Shown one piece after another: positions 22,641 to 33,592 of a DNA stretch of 64,000 nucleotides. Positions within the stretch are counted from its first letter, which is position 1, and every line of letters begins with the position of its first letter. The DNA lies in assembly GCA_013368315.1 (NCBI GenBank), contig JAACJM010000106.1:62001-126000 (forward strand). Direction: 5' to 3'. The translations under genes and the position numbers were made by a program. Below the pieces are notes generated by a model. The model worked only from the letters and a program-made list of their open reading frames with translations. It searched no databases and was not told the origin of the DNA. Origin of the DNA: Tetrapyrgos nigripes. Lineage: Eukaryota; Basidiomycota; Agaricomycetes; Agaricales; Campanellaceae.

Positions 22641-23793
22641 CCAGTTGCTGGGGGCATCTGGTTTTTCAAGCTACTACTCAAGCTACCTGAGCTTGAGTAG
22701 CTTGAGTGTAGCTTGACTCTCATTTTTGGGTGTGGCTGTGCTTATGCTACTGTAATCAACTTCACTACACTTTGTTTTCACAACAAGTTACTCACATTTG
22801 AAGGGCCATTCATCAAGGAGATGTACATTTTACACACCACATGTCTCATTGCAAATTGATTTAGCTTCTACAGAGTCAATTACATATACTTTAAAATTGC
22901 AGTCTCATTTTGTACAAGTCTTTGCTAGATTTTTTCTAACTGTGTTAGACACCTTGCCTTGTGAATATGGTGACTCAGAGAGAACAGGCAGATCTTATGA
23001 ATGAGGTTTTAGTATACAAAGGCAATGTCAGTCATTTTACAAGCCAAAAAATAGTCTAGACATATTCAAGAGGATTTAGGGCACATCAAAGGCATTTTAG
23101 GGGCATATAAAGTAGCTGGTGGAAGCTTGAGAGTAGCTTGGGGTAGCTTGAGTAGCTTGAGTGTAGCTTGAGTGTAGCTTGAATGTTGCTCGACTATAGC
23201 TTGAGTGTGGCTTGAGTGTGGCTTGAGTGTGGCTTGAGTGTGGCTTGAGTGTGGCTTGAGTATAGCTTGAGTATAGTAGCCTGAGGGTAGCTTGACTTTC
23301 CATTTTGGGTATGACTTTCCTTATTCCAGTCTAGTCAACTTCACTATGCTTCATTTTATATTAAGTTACTTGCATGGAAAGAGCCATTCATTGAGCAAAT
23401 GTATATTGTACATACCAAATTCTTCATTGCCAATTGGTTTAGCCTCTAATGAGTTGAGTACATAAACTTTAAAATTGCAGACATAGAAATACAGTGATCT
23501 AGAGAGAACAGGCATATCCAGATTAATGAGTTTCTAGTATTCAGAGGCAATGACAATAGTTTTACAAGCCAAAAATAGTTTAGACAAATTCAAAAGAGAT
23601 TGGGACATCAAAGGGATTTCATAGGCATAGAAGCTTCTTTTGTGTCATTTTGAGACAGCTCAAGAGTAGCTGGAGCAACATTGAGGTAGTCTGAGTGTAG
23701 CTTAAGGGTAGCTTGAGGAAAGCTTGAGATAGCTTGAGTAGCTTGAGTAGTAGCTTGAGTGGTAGCTTGAAAAACTGGTGGCCCAGTTGCTGG
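22641..23793. mobile_element. non-autonomous DNA element filled with AGCTTGAG minisatellite
   Basis: It is bounded by an 11-bp direct repeat CCAGTTGCTGG (22641-22651, 23783-23793) with inverted ends GGTTTTTCAAGCTACTACTC and its counterpart AGTTTTTCAAGCTACCACTC. Inside are three blocks of TAGCTTGAGTG/TGGCTTGAGTG tandem repeats (about 22670-22720, 23110-23300 and 23690-23770) separating two diverged copies of a 300-bp segment (about 22735-23045 and 23310-23600, both with CAACTTCACTA...ACTTTAAAATTGCAG). No transposase is present. The exact target-site length is uncertain because the direct repeat and inverted repeat overlap. Confidence 0.65.
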
Positions 23794-24474
23794 TATACCT
23801 CCACAGTTTATGCATCCTTCCTTAGTCTCAAAGCTTCCTCCATGTCCCTAGAGATGTTCAGAATGCATTCTGAGTATCAACTCCAAGGAAAATGCCGGAG
23901 GGGTAGCACAGTACAAGTGGCTTTTAGAACTCAGCCGATCAGCGTTCCGATATTCCGAAAACTGTCAAAATGGGCGTTGTAGCTAATCATTACTATCGAA
24001 ACATTATCCTGTATGAGTTGAATGAAATCGAGAACACGCTGGGAAGCTATAAGCCTCCTCTTGCGTGTGCAACCAGTGCACTGGGGTAGCGACTTGAGCA
24101 ATACACAGACGACGGGTAAAATTCCCACATGCCCTCAACTTGGCCGCAGCGCTCTAGTGTAGAGAAAGGCCCGACATACCCCACACCTCAGTTTGACTTT
24201 AGCCCTTCAGCAAATTGCTATCTCTCAGAAATTGTGAGAGAAAACGGCATATCATGACTGGACTGATGTAACTGCCGCCGCAGCTGGATTAAAATATGGA
24301 CTTGATATGGACATAACAGGTTAAATTACTGGTGTTCGGAGAGGTTTCCAAGATCCACGGCTCTCTGTGTGAATATGGCAGCCACATGGACCCGGCATAG
24401 ATGGAAATACTAACTTTGGACTTAAAGCACTTGGTCATGCCTGTGGTCATTCATCTTTCCTGCTCCTCCACATC
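23794..24474. other. no recognised gene
   Basis: A + frame ending at 23982 (LSLKASSMSLEMFRMHSEYQ) and a minus frame at 23931-24128 are coding-like in composition but lack domains. They may belong to a gene interrupted by the 22641-23793 element. Confidence 0.3.
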
Positions 24475-25016
24475 ATGGAATACCTATGGCCATTTTGCAT
24501 TGGGGTCTTGTGGTTCCTCATCTACGCCCGGTTACCCCACGTCCGACTACCCCCAAAAACCAATATCTCATTCCGACCAAGACAAAGTCCTGATCGTATC
24601 CGCTTTTTTCCCAAATCGAATCATCAGATCTCTGATTATGGGGCCTGGATTTCTTACTTCCTCTCCGCTGCCAAAACCGACATTTACTTTTACACCCCTC
24701 CCGATACAGTACGAGGTGATCTACCTATCTACATAAACTCTTCTTATTCTTCCCCGTTCGATGTTCCCCCTATGCATGGGCTAGAGGAGGACTACATTCT
24801 CATGAACAAATCATCCAGCTTCAGACATCGAGCTGTCCACCACCACGGAATGTCGGCCATATGGAATGCCAAACCCTTTTTCATGGACGAAGCTATGAAG
24901 CACGCCCCTCATACATCACGCATTCGGACGAAAAGACAAACACTAAGGGCCTATTCGGATGCCATTTGTAATTCGTAGCGTCACGTAGCGTTCCGTTTCT
25001 GTAACTTAGCCGATGT

Positions 25017-26497
25017 GTGGGAATATCACTTTTTACGTCGCGTCGTAGCAACGTTTGCAGATGTACTGTTACGTTTGAGAGCGCATCGGATGCGGCACAA
25101 TGGTACCCCACACGCTCCTCTAAATCCACTAGCAACTTCGGATCCCAGCACCTTCCTTCACAATCTCTAGAACGTTGTCGTCATGCACTAATTGCAACAG
25201 TTGCTACTGTTGTTGTTGCTGCTGCTGCCGCTGTCCATACCACTAGCTACAAGCGCTACTTCCCAGAGGAATATCATACCTCCAAGCTTTCTGGCACTGA
25301 GTGGATGGATGAGCTGCTGGATGGGCACTCAGATAGATTATTTCATAACTGTGGTATTCGGCAACATGTTTTTCACAAGCTCAAGGCCAAGTTGCGGAAA
25401 TCTGGAGGGTTGAAGCCTCGTCGATATGTGGATGTTGATGAGATACTTGGCACCTTCCTCTACCAGGCAGTGACAAATTTGTCAGTTAGGTGGGTAGCAG
25501 AGCACTTTCAGTGTTCCCTAGAAACTGTATCTCGGTCAGTACTGGTCACTTTTTGATGAAACAACTCTGAGTAGTTTGCAGAAACTTCCACAACGTTCTC
25601 AATGCGATGGTCTCAAACAAGTTCCAAAGCAAGTACATACGTCTACCCTATCCCGATCATCTTCACCCCATCATTGCCAATAATCCAAAATTCTTTCCCT
25701 TTTTCAAAGACTGTCTTGGTGCAGTTGATGGCAGTCATATATTTGCCAGGCCTCCGGTGGACATAAAGGCTCCTTACCATGATCGTAAAGGCAACCTCAG
25801 TCAGAATGTGTTTGCAGCCTGCGACTGGAACATGTTTTTCTCTTTTATTCTTACTGGCTGGGAGGGTAGCATTGCCGATTCACATCTTTTCGAGGAGGCA
25901 CTGAAGATGGGTTTTGATGTACCAGCTGGTAAATATTATGTGGCGGATGCAGGCTTTCCTGTCTGTGACAAACTCCTGGTACCTTACCGCAATGTTCGTT
26001 ATCATCTGAGGGAATGGGAAGCTGCTAGTATTTGGTATGTCCTTGAAACAGTCGAGTCTTGTATATTCCTATTCACTCATGTCCCTGGATACAGACCAAA
26101 GACAAAAGAAGAGCTCTTTGATCTTCGCCATGCCCAACTCCGCAATGTGATCGAGCGCATCTTCGGAGTAGTCAAGCGGTGGTGGGCTATCATTCGGGAT
26201 GTCTGTGAATATCTGCTCCGAGTCCAGAGCCAATTACCTCTTGCTCTGGCTGCCCAACATAACTTCATCATCATCTACAATCCACCAAAACATCCTTTCC
26301 GACTTCCAGAGGTTCGAGAACTTGAAGACCCTGATCCAAATGGAGACTCCGCACCAACAGCTGGCATCTCTTCTGCAGAGACGACAAGAGCCTCTCAGCT
26401 CTGTGATAGTATTGTAACTGTGATGTGGGAGAGCTATTTGGCAGAAACTGCATGTAGAGCAGGTGTCCCTCATACACAGTCACTTCCTAATATGTAG
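25017..26497 (+). CDS. Harbinger DDE transposase, second family
   Basis: Two exons, open to 25534 and 25582-26497, joined through a 47-bp GTCAGT...TTTGCAG intron that keeps the frame (SLETVSR-NFHNVL). Catalytic motifs: Asp in LGAVDGSHIFARPP, Asp in YYVADAGFPV and Glu in RNVIERIFGVVKRWW, typical of HARBI1-like DDE enzymes. The N-terminal ATG is not resolved: the frame is open from 25017 without a convincing Met before WMDELLDGH, so an upstream exon or altered start is possible. An insert-like stretch at 26035-26090 (ASIWYVLETVESCIF) begins GTATGT and may be an unrecognised intron. Otherwise intact. Confidence 0.85.
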
Positions 26498-27668
26498 ATT
26501 CCATACTATATTTGAATAAGTATCAATATCATTGACTTTTTGGTAAAGAACGACTTTTGGTAAGAACGACTATCAGAAAATGAAGTACCAGAACAGTAAT
26601 TAAAGAGAAAGTATAATAGAACAACTAGAAAAAAAAGCAACAAAGAGAAACAACCTTAGAGCTCACCCATCTCTGCCAACAACCAATAGTGATGGGCCTC
26701 CTTCTCCTCCTCACTAGAAGCATCAAAGCTAAGATACTCCCGAGCAATCTCTCCACTTCCCCTGAATACACAACGAGCTTTTGCCAATGAGTGAGGACTG
26801 AGACCTTCCTCAGCACGTACAACATCAAAAGCCTTCTTCTTCTTTTCAGGCGAGTCAGTAGGAGGCGGCACAAAGAGTGAACCAGACACGATGCTATCAG
26901 TCAATGATGACACTGAAGAATTGATGTTGAAGAGGGCTTTGGCACCAGCAGTGACTCGTTGACGCTTACGCACAGGTGTAGCTTTTGGACCAGCAGCGGA
27001 ATGACGCTTCTGGGCAGTTCTATGAATAAAAAAAGTATTTGAAGTAAATGGAGACATACCTTCTTTGGAGACTCAGCTTCCTCCTCACATTCAGACTGGT
27101 CATCATCCTCCTCTACATCCTCTCCCTCCTCATCCTCCGAAGAGTCAAATGCAAAGTTGGCTTTCTCCAATGACTGCACCATGGCACCAGTGGCAGTGCT
27201 GTGGCCAACAATACCAGCGATGGCATCATAATGAGGGAATGGCTGGGTGCGAAATGGGCGTGCCTTCTTGTGACCCTACAAATACAAAAAGATTAGGACA
27301 AGATTGAAAGAAAATACAAAAAAACATCAAGTGTACTGTAATGTACTGGTCCCACACTTCATCAGTCGCAGTGACCATATGTCGTATGGGGCACCATCCG
27401 AAACCTGAGAGTAGACGAAGTTTCGCAACAATCTTGAAGTCTGCTTTGAACTTCATAGTTCTTGTCAGTCGTGAGTAGGTCAATCTAATGTATAAACGTA
27501 CCCGGGTCCAATGATTTTTGACCTGCTTGGCACTGAAGTGGTATCCTTTTTCGGCCAGGTATTTTGCGCCTTGAGAGTATGCCGTTCCTTTAAAATTGCT
27601 TTCGGACATAAGACCCCTGGCCTTTGCGTCCTCCAAGAAAGTAATCACATGGGCATCTGCCTCACTGG

Positions 27669-30600
27669 TAGGGCTCCACGCCGTCCAGTAATACTGGTAC
27701 GCCCGTATTTTTTACGGGTACAGTACTGGTACGGTGTACCTGTCCCTGTAATTTTACGGGTTGATCTGGAAGCTCGTATGATACTGGACGGGTAACTGTA
27801 CGCCAGTAATACGGGTAGATACGTATACGAGAAAATATACATATAAATTTGAGGCACTGGAATGGACAGGTATCTAACTAAAGTCTAATTTCTATGACGG
27901 CGAGTCAAAAGCAGTCGGTTTTTGGCTATCATCAGCATCCTAATGGTATCTTGATGAAGGCTGGCCCGGCGAAGTGATATAGTATCACGGCCACCTGAAA
28001 AAACTCGTTCAACAGCAACTGCAGAACCTTTAAAGAAACATTAGTTTCCATGAATGTGCTGTGAGTATCATTTAAGCACATACCGGGGATGGAAAAAATA
28101 TCCAGAGCTAAACGGTAAAGGTTTGGAAACGTCGCCTTCTGACCCTGCCACCACTCAATAGGGTTGCATTTCTCACCATCCTGGGGAGGCTGCTTCCAGA
28201 ACTCTGTGAGTTCATCACGCGGAGCGTCTACCTTGCGATGATAACGCGAAGTCTTCTTCTTCTGTGGCGATCCATCAACAAAAATGACATCATCTTGTAC
28301 TGGGGCTGAGGAAGAGAATGCGGACTGAGTAGATGTATGAGAAAGGTAGTTGTCCTGGAAATAAGTCCGCAGCTGGGACTTCGACTGCTGAAGGTGGCCA
28401 TTAAGGATAACGTCATTTTGATAATCCTCCTTGAGGACATCCCGATCAATGCGAGGGTCTAGAACTAAAGTGATGATCTTAGCATCAAAGAGAATAATAG
28501 AAAGACAAGGACTGACACATTGACCAGGCATAAAATGGAGACTCATCAAACTTGTAGTAGTACTCACTGAGTTTGTTGTGAGATGCAACAAGTGCATCAC
28601 GAATATAGGTTGGTGTACTGGCAGGCAAACTTGCGACAATATCACGGACATGCTGTTCAAGGTCCTGCATGATTTCGAGGGTGCACGAGAGCATTGGAGT
28701 CTTTGTGGCAGACATCTGGACAGTAGCGATGCGGAACTGCTTCAGCCAGGAAGTTACCATCTCGATGACTTCCCATTCTTCGGCACTCAGACAGAAATTC
28801 TGAAGCTCAGTGCTTGCAGAAGCATAACTGTCTATAGCATCTCAGAACTGATAGGCACGACCTGATTCACACAGAGGGTCAGAAAACTGGATAACTAAAT
28901 TGATAACTAAACAATAAACTTACGCATCATCTGGTGTGTCGAGCCCCAACGAGTTACCACATCAAGGATCAACATCAGTAATTTGTACGTGTGTATCTCC
29001 TGATTATCTTCCAAATAGATTTCGTCAATCTGCCTCAGCCAGGCGGCACGTCGTTGAGGACTTGACCGGACATGGCGGACAATTTTGCGCAGCTAAAAAG
29101 GGGCGTTAGTATAATCGGCATATAAGGAAACAGATAAATGAACCTTTGCGACGGCAGGAGTAATTCCATCACGTTGCAGATCCTCCAGAGCGTCGTCTGC
29201 CTCATCAAATTCCCCAGCTTCATCGTCATCCTCTGTCTTGTCCTGAATGATGGTGAAATTGTCCTGATAGTTACCGGTGCGGGTTGACAACTTTTGACTC
29301 GTCTTTGATGAAATAGCACCAATGCCCTCTAGAAGCTAATATAAATTCTAAATCAGAATATTAGTCAATGAAGAAAAACAGTCTGGCTTGCCTTGATAGT
29401 TGCGAGATGAATAGTATGCGGCATGCACCGCATACGCGCAGCTTTCGCTGAGAACAGGATTTTCTTGCGGCGGCATCGCTCCTCGAGGCTTCGCATCATG
29501 GTGTCGTTATTGGTTGCATTGTCCATAACAATAGCTATGATCTGTAAGTAGTATGTGAGCGTCAGCTGCAATGAGCGAAATTGTCAATAGTCACCTTTCC
29601 GACAAGACCATAAAGTTCGAGGGTTTTCCATACTGCCTCTGCCATATTCTCACCAGAATGCTCACCCTCAAGCTCACGAAAATCGATGAGACACTCCTCT
29701 GAAGGTAGAGAATTAACACTGGCATCAATTATACATGAAAAATGACTGACTGAGAACCCCATCATCCGCAATGTAGTGGGCGACGATAGCAAGAAAAGGA
29801 TACTGGTTGCTGGAGGTCCAAGCGTCAATGGACAACGCAACCTTACCACGCAGATTCTAGGGATAAAGTGAGATGATGATATCATCCGAGGTAAAGAAAA
29901 AACATACGAGAAACATCTCCCGCATTTCCTTAATGGTGTTCTCACCAAGTTTAAACACTTTGCGTCAAATGGCATCCTGCTTCGGTATTTGGAGAGTGCC
30001 GCCACTGTGATGGACATACTGCAGGAGGTCAACGAACTCCTGCTGCTCCACTTCGGTAAATGGCTGGTTGCAAGCGACAATCCATTTAACAAGTAGATCC
30101 TCAAACTTGGCCTGATCCCATGGCTCCTAGGAAGAAGGTTTAACGTCAGGAGACACCAAAAGAAATGAGGAATCTACTCACCTGAGCAGCAGCTTGCTGT
30201 CGAGCGAAAGACTCTTTGATTGTTTCTTGACGCTTTTCGATCTCGTCATCGAGTGCAGCTTGAAATGTAGCATCGAGGGAGGCATGACCAGCCGCAATAT
30301 CGATCTCCTGCTGAGTAATGGGGCCTTCTCGGTCCTTGAGTACCTCGTAGAAGTTGTATAGCGTGCGGAAGTTGCTCTTGAGGTGATTACGAAGGCCTGT
30401 AATATAATAGTTAAGCTGCGCAATTAGAAAAAAGTATAAAACTAACTTACCATTTAATGAGCCATTCATCTTCTTCGTGATGGTAAGAATGTGCTGTGAA
30501 CCATGGAGGCATTGAAAATGCCTGTCACCCTTCTCGCCGACCAGGCCCTTGGCGTTGACTGAGACTTCCTTAAAGAATAAGTAAATGGGGTTGGTTCGCT

Positions 30601-31967
30601 TTGCACTACCAAGATTCTGAAGTGATGGATGTTATTCAATGGATGTGTTTGAGATAGAAGGAAAGGGTCACATACTGCACTGGAAATCGTTCGTTGAGGT
30701 GGTGCCTCCTCATCCTCAACTTCCTCAACAGTTGCTGCCCTAGAAAGAGTCTTCGCCTACAATTCCAGGTGTCAAAAAGCGGACGATAGGACATGGAATG
30801 AATGAAAACAAACCCCAGCCGACTGGCGTTGATTGAGGTTGCCCTTCTCCTTTTCTACGCGTCTTTTTTTCTTTGCAGGTTTGGAGATTTTGGGTTTTGG
30901 AGGAAATGTTTTAGCTGTGAGGATTGCCGCACGCTACATATAGCGGTAAGATCTCCAAAAGATAAAAAAGAGAAAAGGAAGACAAGAAGCGCACCTCTTC
31001 GTTCAGAATATCAGAAACAGGATCCTCTGATGAATCTGTCGACAAGCCATCCTCTTCATAATCACTCCCTTCAGAGCTATTCGACCCTTTCACGGACTTT
31101 TTGCCCTTTTTCATCCTGCGCTTCTTCCTTTTCGGAGGGTCTTCATCAGCGGCACTGTCTTCAACAGCTTGTAACATCTTGCTATGTTTGTTGTGTGAAA
31201 GCCGAGTATCTCCTGGAAGAATGGGTCAGTATGAGAACCGATGGGGGCATTTTAAAACATACCGGAAGCAGCACCAGTAGCACTAGGTCCAAAGATCGGC
31301 TCCATGTCATCAACATCGTTGTAAAACACGATTTCAGATGCGTCTTTTAGAGACCCATCTGGATTGACAGCACACTGCGAATTGGCCATGTTAGGGATTC
31401 AGATTGAGCAGAACAGAAACTCAGTTTTAAAACGTGGAATTTGCAAATACTGTTGTGCGGGCGACGCTGGTTGGAGCAGGAAAAACTAAAGACCAGATAT
31501 TGCAAAATATGGCTAATTCAGGGCAAGACCAGAACCCTTCTCGAATCTTTCTTGCAGGTAGGAGAGCAATGTCATATGAGATTGAGAGAGAATAGATTGG
31601 TTAAAGTGACTTATACCAGACTGTGCTAGCTGGAGATGAAAGTAAGACGTGAAATTACAAGTCTGCGTACGTGTCGGAAGCCTAGACTCTAGAAATGATG
31701 TCATTGTCATTGAAATTACGAGGGTCTCCATCAAATAATACGGCCGCCAAATCCTCTTCAGCTCGTCTTCAGCTCCTCCTCAAAAACAGTTATCCCGTAT
31801 ACCGTATGATCCTGTATTACGGCCGTATTGATACGAGGGAGTACGGTGGGTACCCGTACAGTATGATCCCGTATTTTTTTGAGGAAGAGGCCCGGTACGG
31901 TATGGGATCATATCCGTCATACGGTACCAGTATACCCGTATGGATACTGGGACGGCGCGGAGCCCTA
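27669..31967. mobile_element. hAT transposon, 4299 bp, nested in the Harbinger element
   Basis: Perfect 8-bp target duplication CTCACTGG (27661-27668 and 31968-31975). Inverted ends TAGGGCTCCACGCCGTCC and TAGGGCTCCGCGCCGTCC. Subterminal regions are full of GTACGG/CCGTAC and ACTGGTA motifs on both sides (27690-27810 and 31790-31950), the expected transposase-binding arrays. It carries one minus-strand transposase gene. Confidence 0.93.
27885..31389 (-). pseudogene. hAT transposase with a premature stop
   Basis: A multi-exon minus-strand gene from ATG 31389 (LKDASEIVFYNDVDD), through a Lys-rich exon (DPPKRKKRRMKKGKKS), a BED-finger-like region (HFQCLHGSQHILTI... GLRNHLKSNFRTLYNFYEVL) and the RNase-H-like core (NLRGKVALSIDAWTSSNQYP; IIAIVMDNATNNDTMMRSL), to the hAT C-terminal dimerisation motif (AVAVERVFSGGRDTISLRR) and TAG at 27885. 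An in-frame TGA at 29965-29967 follows QIPKQDAI, most simply a CGA-to-TGA transition. Unless it is bypassed, no full-length product is made. Confidence 0.82.
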
Positions 31968-32032
31968 CTCACTGGTCCAATTAGCGATGTCGTTCACAGT
32001 AGCAGCCGGAAGCGGAGTGGTAGGAGTAGTAG

Positions 32033-32194
32033 CAGGAGCAGGAGTGGGAGTGGGAGCAGGAGTGGGAGTGGGAGCAGGAGTGGGAGTGGGAGCAGGAGTG
32101 GGAGTGGGAGCAGGAGTGGGAGTGGGAGCAGGAGTGGGAGTGGGAGCAGGAGTGGGAGTGGGAGCAGGAGTGGGAGTGGGAGCAGGAGTGGGAG
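32033..32194 (-). repeat. 18-bp minisatellite encoding a Pro/Thr/Ala linker
   Basis: About nine nearly identical units AGCAGGAGTGGGAGTGGG. On the minus strand in the Myb/SANT-like gene frame each unit encodes six residues, alternating TP and AP. Unit homogeneity suggests recent expansion; the length keeps the frame. Confidence 0.9.
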
Positions 32195-33592
32195 CTGAAG
32201 TGATGGAAGGAGTGCAAGGTGTTGGCAGGGTGGAAACTGATGATTTCGGCGGCTGTTTTCATAGCTGAAAGTACTTCAGTTCTCGAAAAAGAAATAAAAA
32301 ATGTTAATAGACGTACAAATGCGAGTCTTTCCTTCAGTTGTGTGTTAGTGAAGCCCGGATAACCCTGAGACTCCAACTCATTGCCCAGATTGGTCCAGAC
32401 AGGGACAGTGGAGGTCCACCTCTGCAGCTTCTTGTCTTTTTTGACCTGTCCTAGGTGGGAGAGAATTTTCGAGTCTATCTCCGTTGTCCATGGGTCTCCT
32501 GCTTGCTCGGTAGGTGAACCAGGGGCTGAGATACTTGGAAGACCCCCTGTAGGCTCTTCTGCAGACATTGCGAAGGAAAAACGAGAAGAGAAAAGAGAGA
32601 AAGAGAAAAAGAATGAGATCAGCAGCAGTGAGCAGCGGCAGCGCAAGAAACGCAGCTTGGCAACTGAACGCACCTCATGCGTATTGTTCCAGATATTGTT
32701 CCGCATGATGGTCGGCCGAACAGACCATGGTTTTTCACTTGTTACGGAGCTGCATATTGTTTCGAACGCGACTGACAAAATACGTTTTCATTGCTAAAAA
32801 TGGGAATATTACATGACACGCAACGGAAAACGTGGGCATCCGAATAGGTCCTAAGAATACGTATTTTGGTCAGACGCAGGAGGGATGCGTGACCCCAACT
32901 TTTACGAGTATATATTGACCCGAGTATAATTGCGTGGACGCTCTATGGGGGGAGGCGAGGAAACTTTCGGGGTACATGATCCAAAAAGATGAATTTCTCT
33001 TCATACCTATTGCGGAGATGGAAGTTGGGGTCGTTACAAAGACGATGGGATGCCGTGGAAGGACATCGATGGTCCAGCTAACCCCGGTCAGGTCCTTGGA
33101 GTGAAGGTGCGTTGCGGACCAATCTAATCTGCAGATTACCGAGCGCTTAACGAAAATTCCTAGGATCCTTCCCGGTGGTCAACTGTCAACCATAAGCTGG
33201 TTCAGAGAAATTTATTACACCTACCATGCCTGGCTTGCTGAAGCCATGTTTCGTCAGTGTAGATCAAGACCTTTTCTCTGCGATTATGCTTCTATACTCT
33301 CATCGGTTCATCGTTGTCAGACCCACACACTTCAGTCCCTGAAGCTCTCCAAAACGATAAAATTTCACCTCTCGGAGCCTGCGGATCGATGTGGTATTAC
33401 TACAAATGGTTCCTTTCCGATGGAGAGACGAGGGATAAGATGCGGGATAACTGGCTTGGGCAGATACAAGAACTCGAGAACAAGTCAGTGAAAGGAAATT
33501 GGGATGGGTGGTGGAAAGGGTTGCATGCTTGTCGGTTGACGAACTTGATCTGGTTGAAGCAGCTTTTGCGGAGGGAGTTTGGGGATAGTTGA

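Larger units (their letters stand above)
26656..32568 (-). pseudogene. Harbinger Myb/SANT-like protein, interrupted by hAT
   Basis: Exon 1, 32317-32568, reads DPWTTEIDSKILSHLGQ, a Myb/SANT-like start. Exon 2 starts at 32252, runs through a Pro/Thr tandem-repeat linker and into the 8-bp duplication at 31968-31975. The frame resumes, counting the duplication once, at 27668 with SEADAHVITFLEDAKARG, FSAKQVKNHWTR and later SGFGWCPIRH and EVWDQYI, the Myb/SANT-like (PF12776-type) core. Later exons add acidic (SSEDEEGEDVEEDDD) and basic tails ending at 26656. The two exon-2 parts sum to 444 nt, an exact codon multiple, so precise loss of the hAT would leave the frame open. In the present state translation stops at TAG, the first bases of the hAT. 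Confidence 0.75.
24947..32851. mobile_element. second PIF/Harbinger transposon, 7905 bp including a nested hAT
   Basis: Ends GGGCCTATTCGGATGCC (left) and GGACCTATTCGGATGCC (right, reverse complement), with TAA target duplication at 24944-24946 and 32852-32854, the TWA preference of this superfamily. Without the 4299-bp hAT and its 8-bp duplication it is about 3.6 kb. It encodes a DDE transposase on the plus strand and a Myb/SANT-like protein on the minus strand, the reverse layout and a different sequence family from the element at 17605. Confidence 0.9.
24475..33592 (+). pseudogene. HtrL/YibB-like glycosyltransferase-type gene split by a Harbinger element
   Basis: The 5' part starts at ATG 24475 with an N-terminal membrane anchor (WPFCIGVLWFLIYARL), then ISDYGAWISYFLSAAKTDIY, SSPFDVPPMHG and IWNAKPFFMDEAM. 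The Harbinger element at 24947-32851 interrupts it. The match resumes at 32858 with YVFWSDAGGMRDPNFYEYIL, then GSFPGGQLSTISWFREIYY, DQDLFSAIMLLYSHRFIV and GSMWYYYKWFLSDGETRDKM, ending at the TAG of 33592. The FW-x-DAG motif after WNAKPFF is the pattern I associate with HtrL/YibB-like proteins; a Golgi type II enzyme is inferred. Left and right frames differ by one base and the right part has stops, so decay continued after insertion. Confidence 0.55.

Noticed and set aside
32033..32194. Regular array resembling CRISPR repeats
   Set aside because: There are no variable spacers; it is a head-to-tail 18-bp coding minisatellite in a eukaryotic transposon gene.
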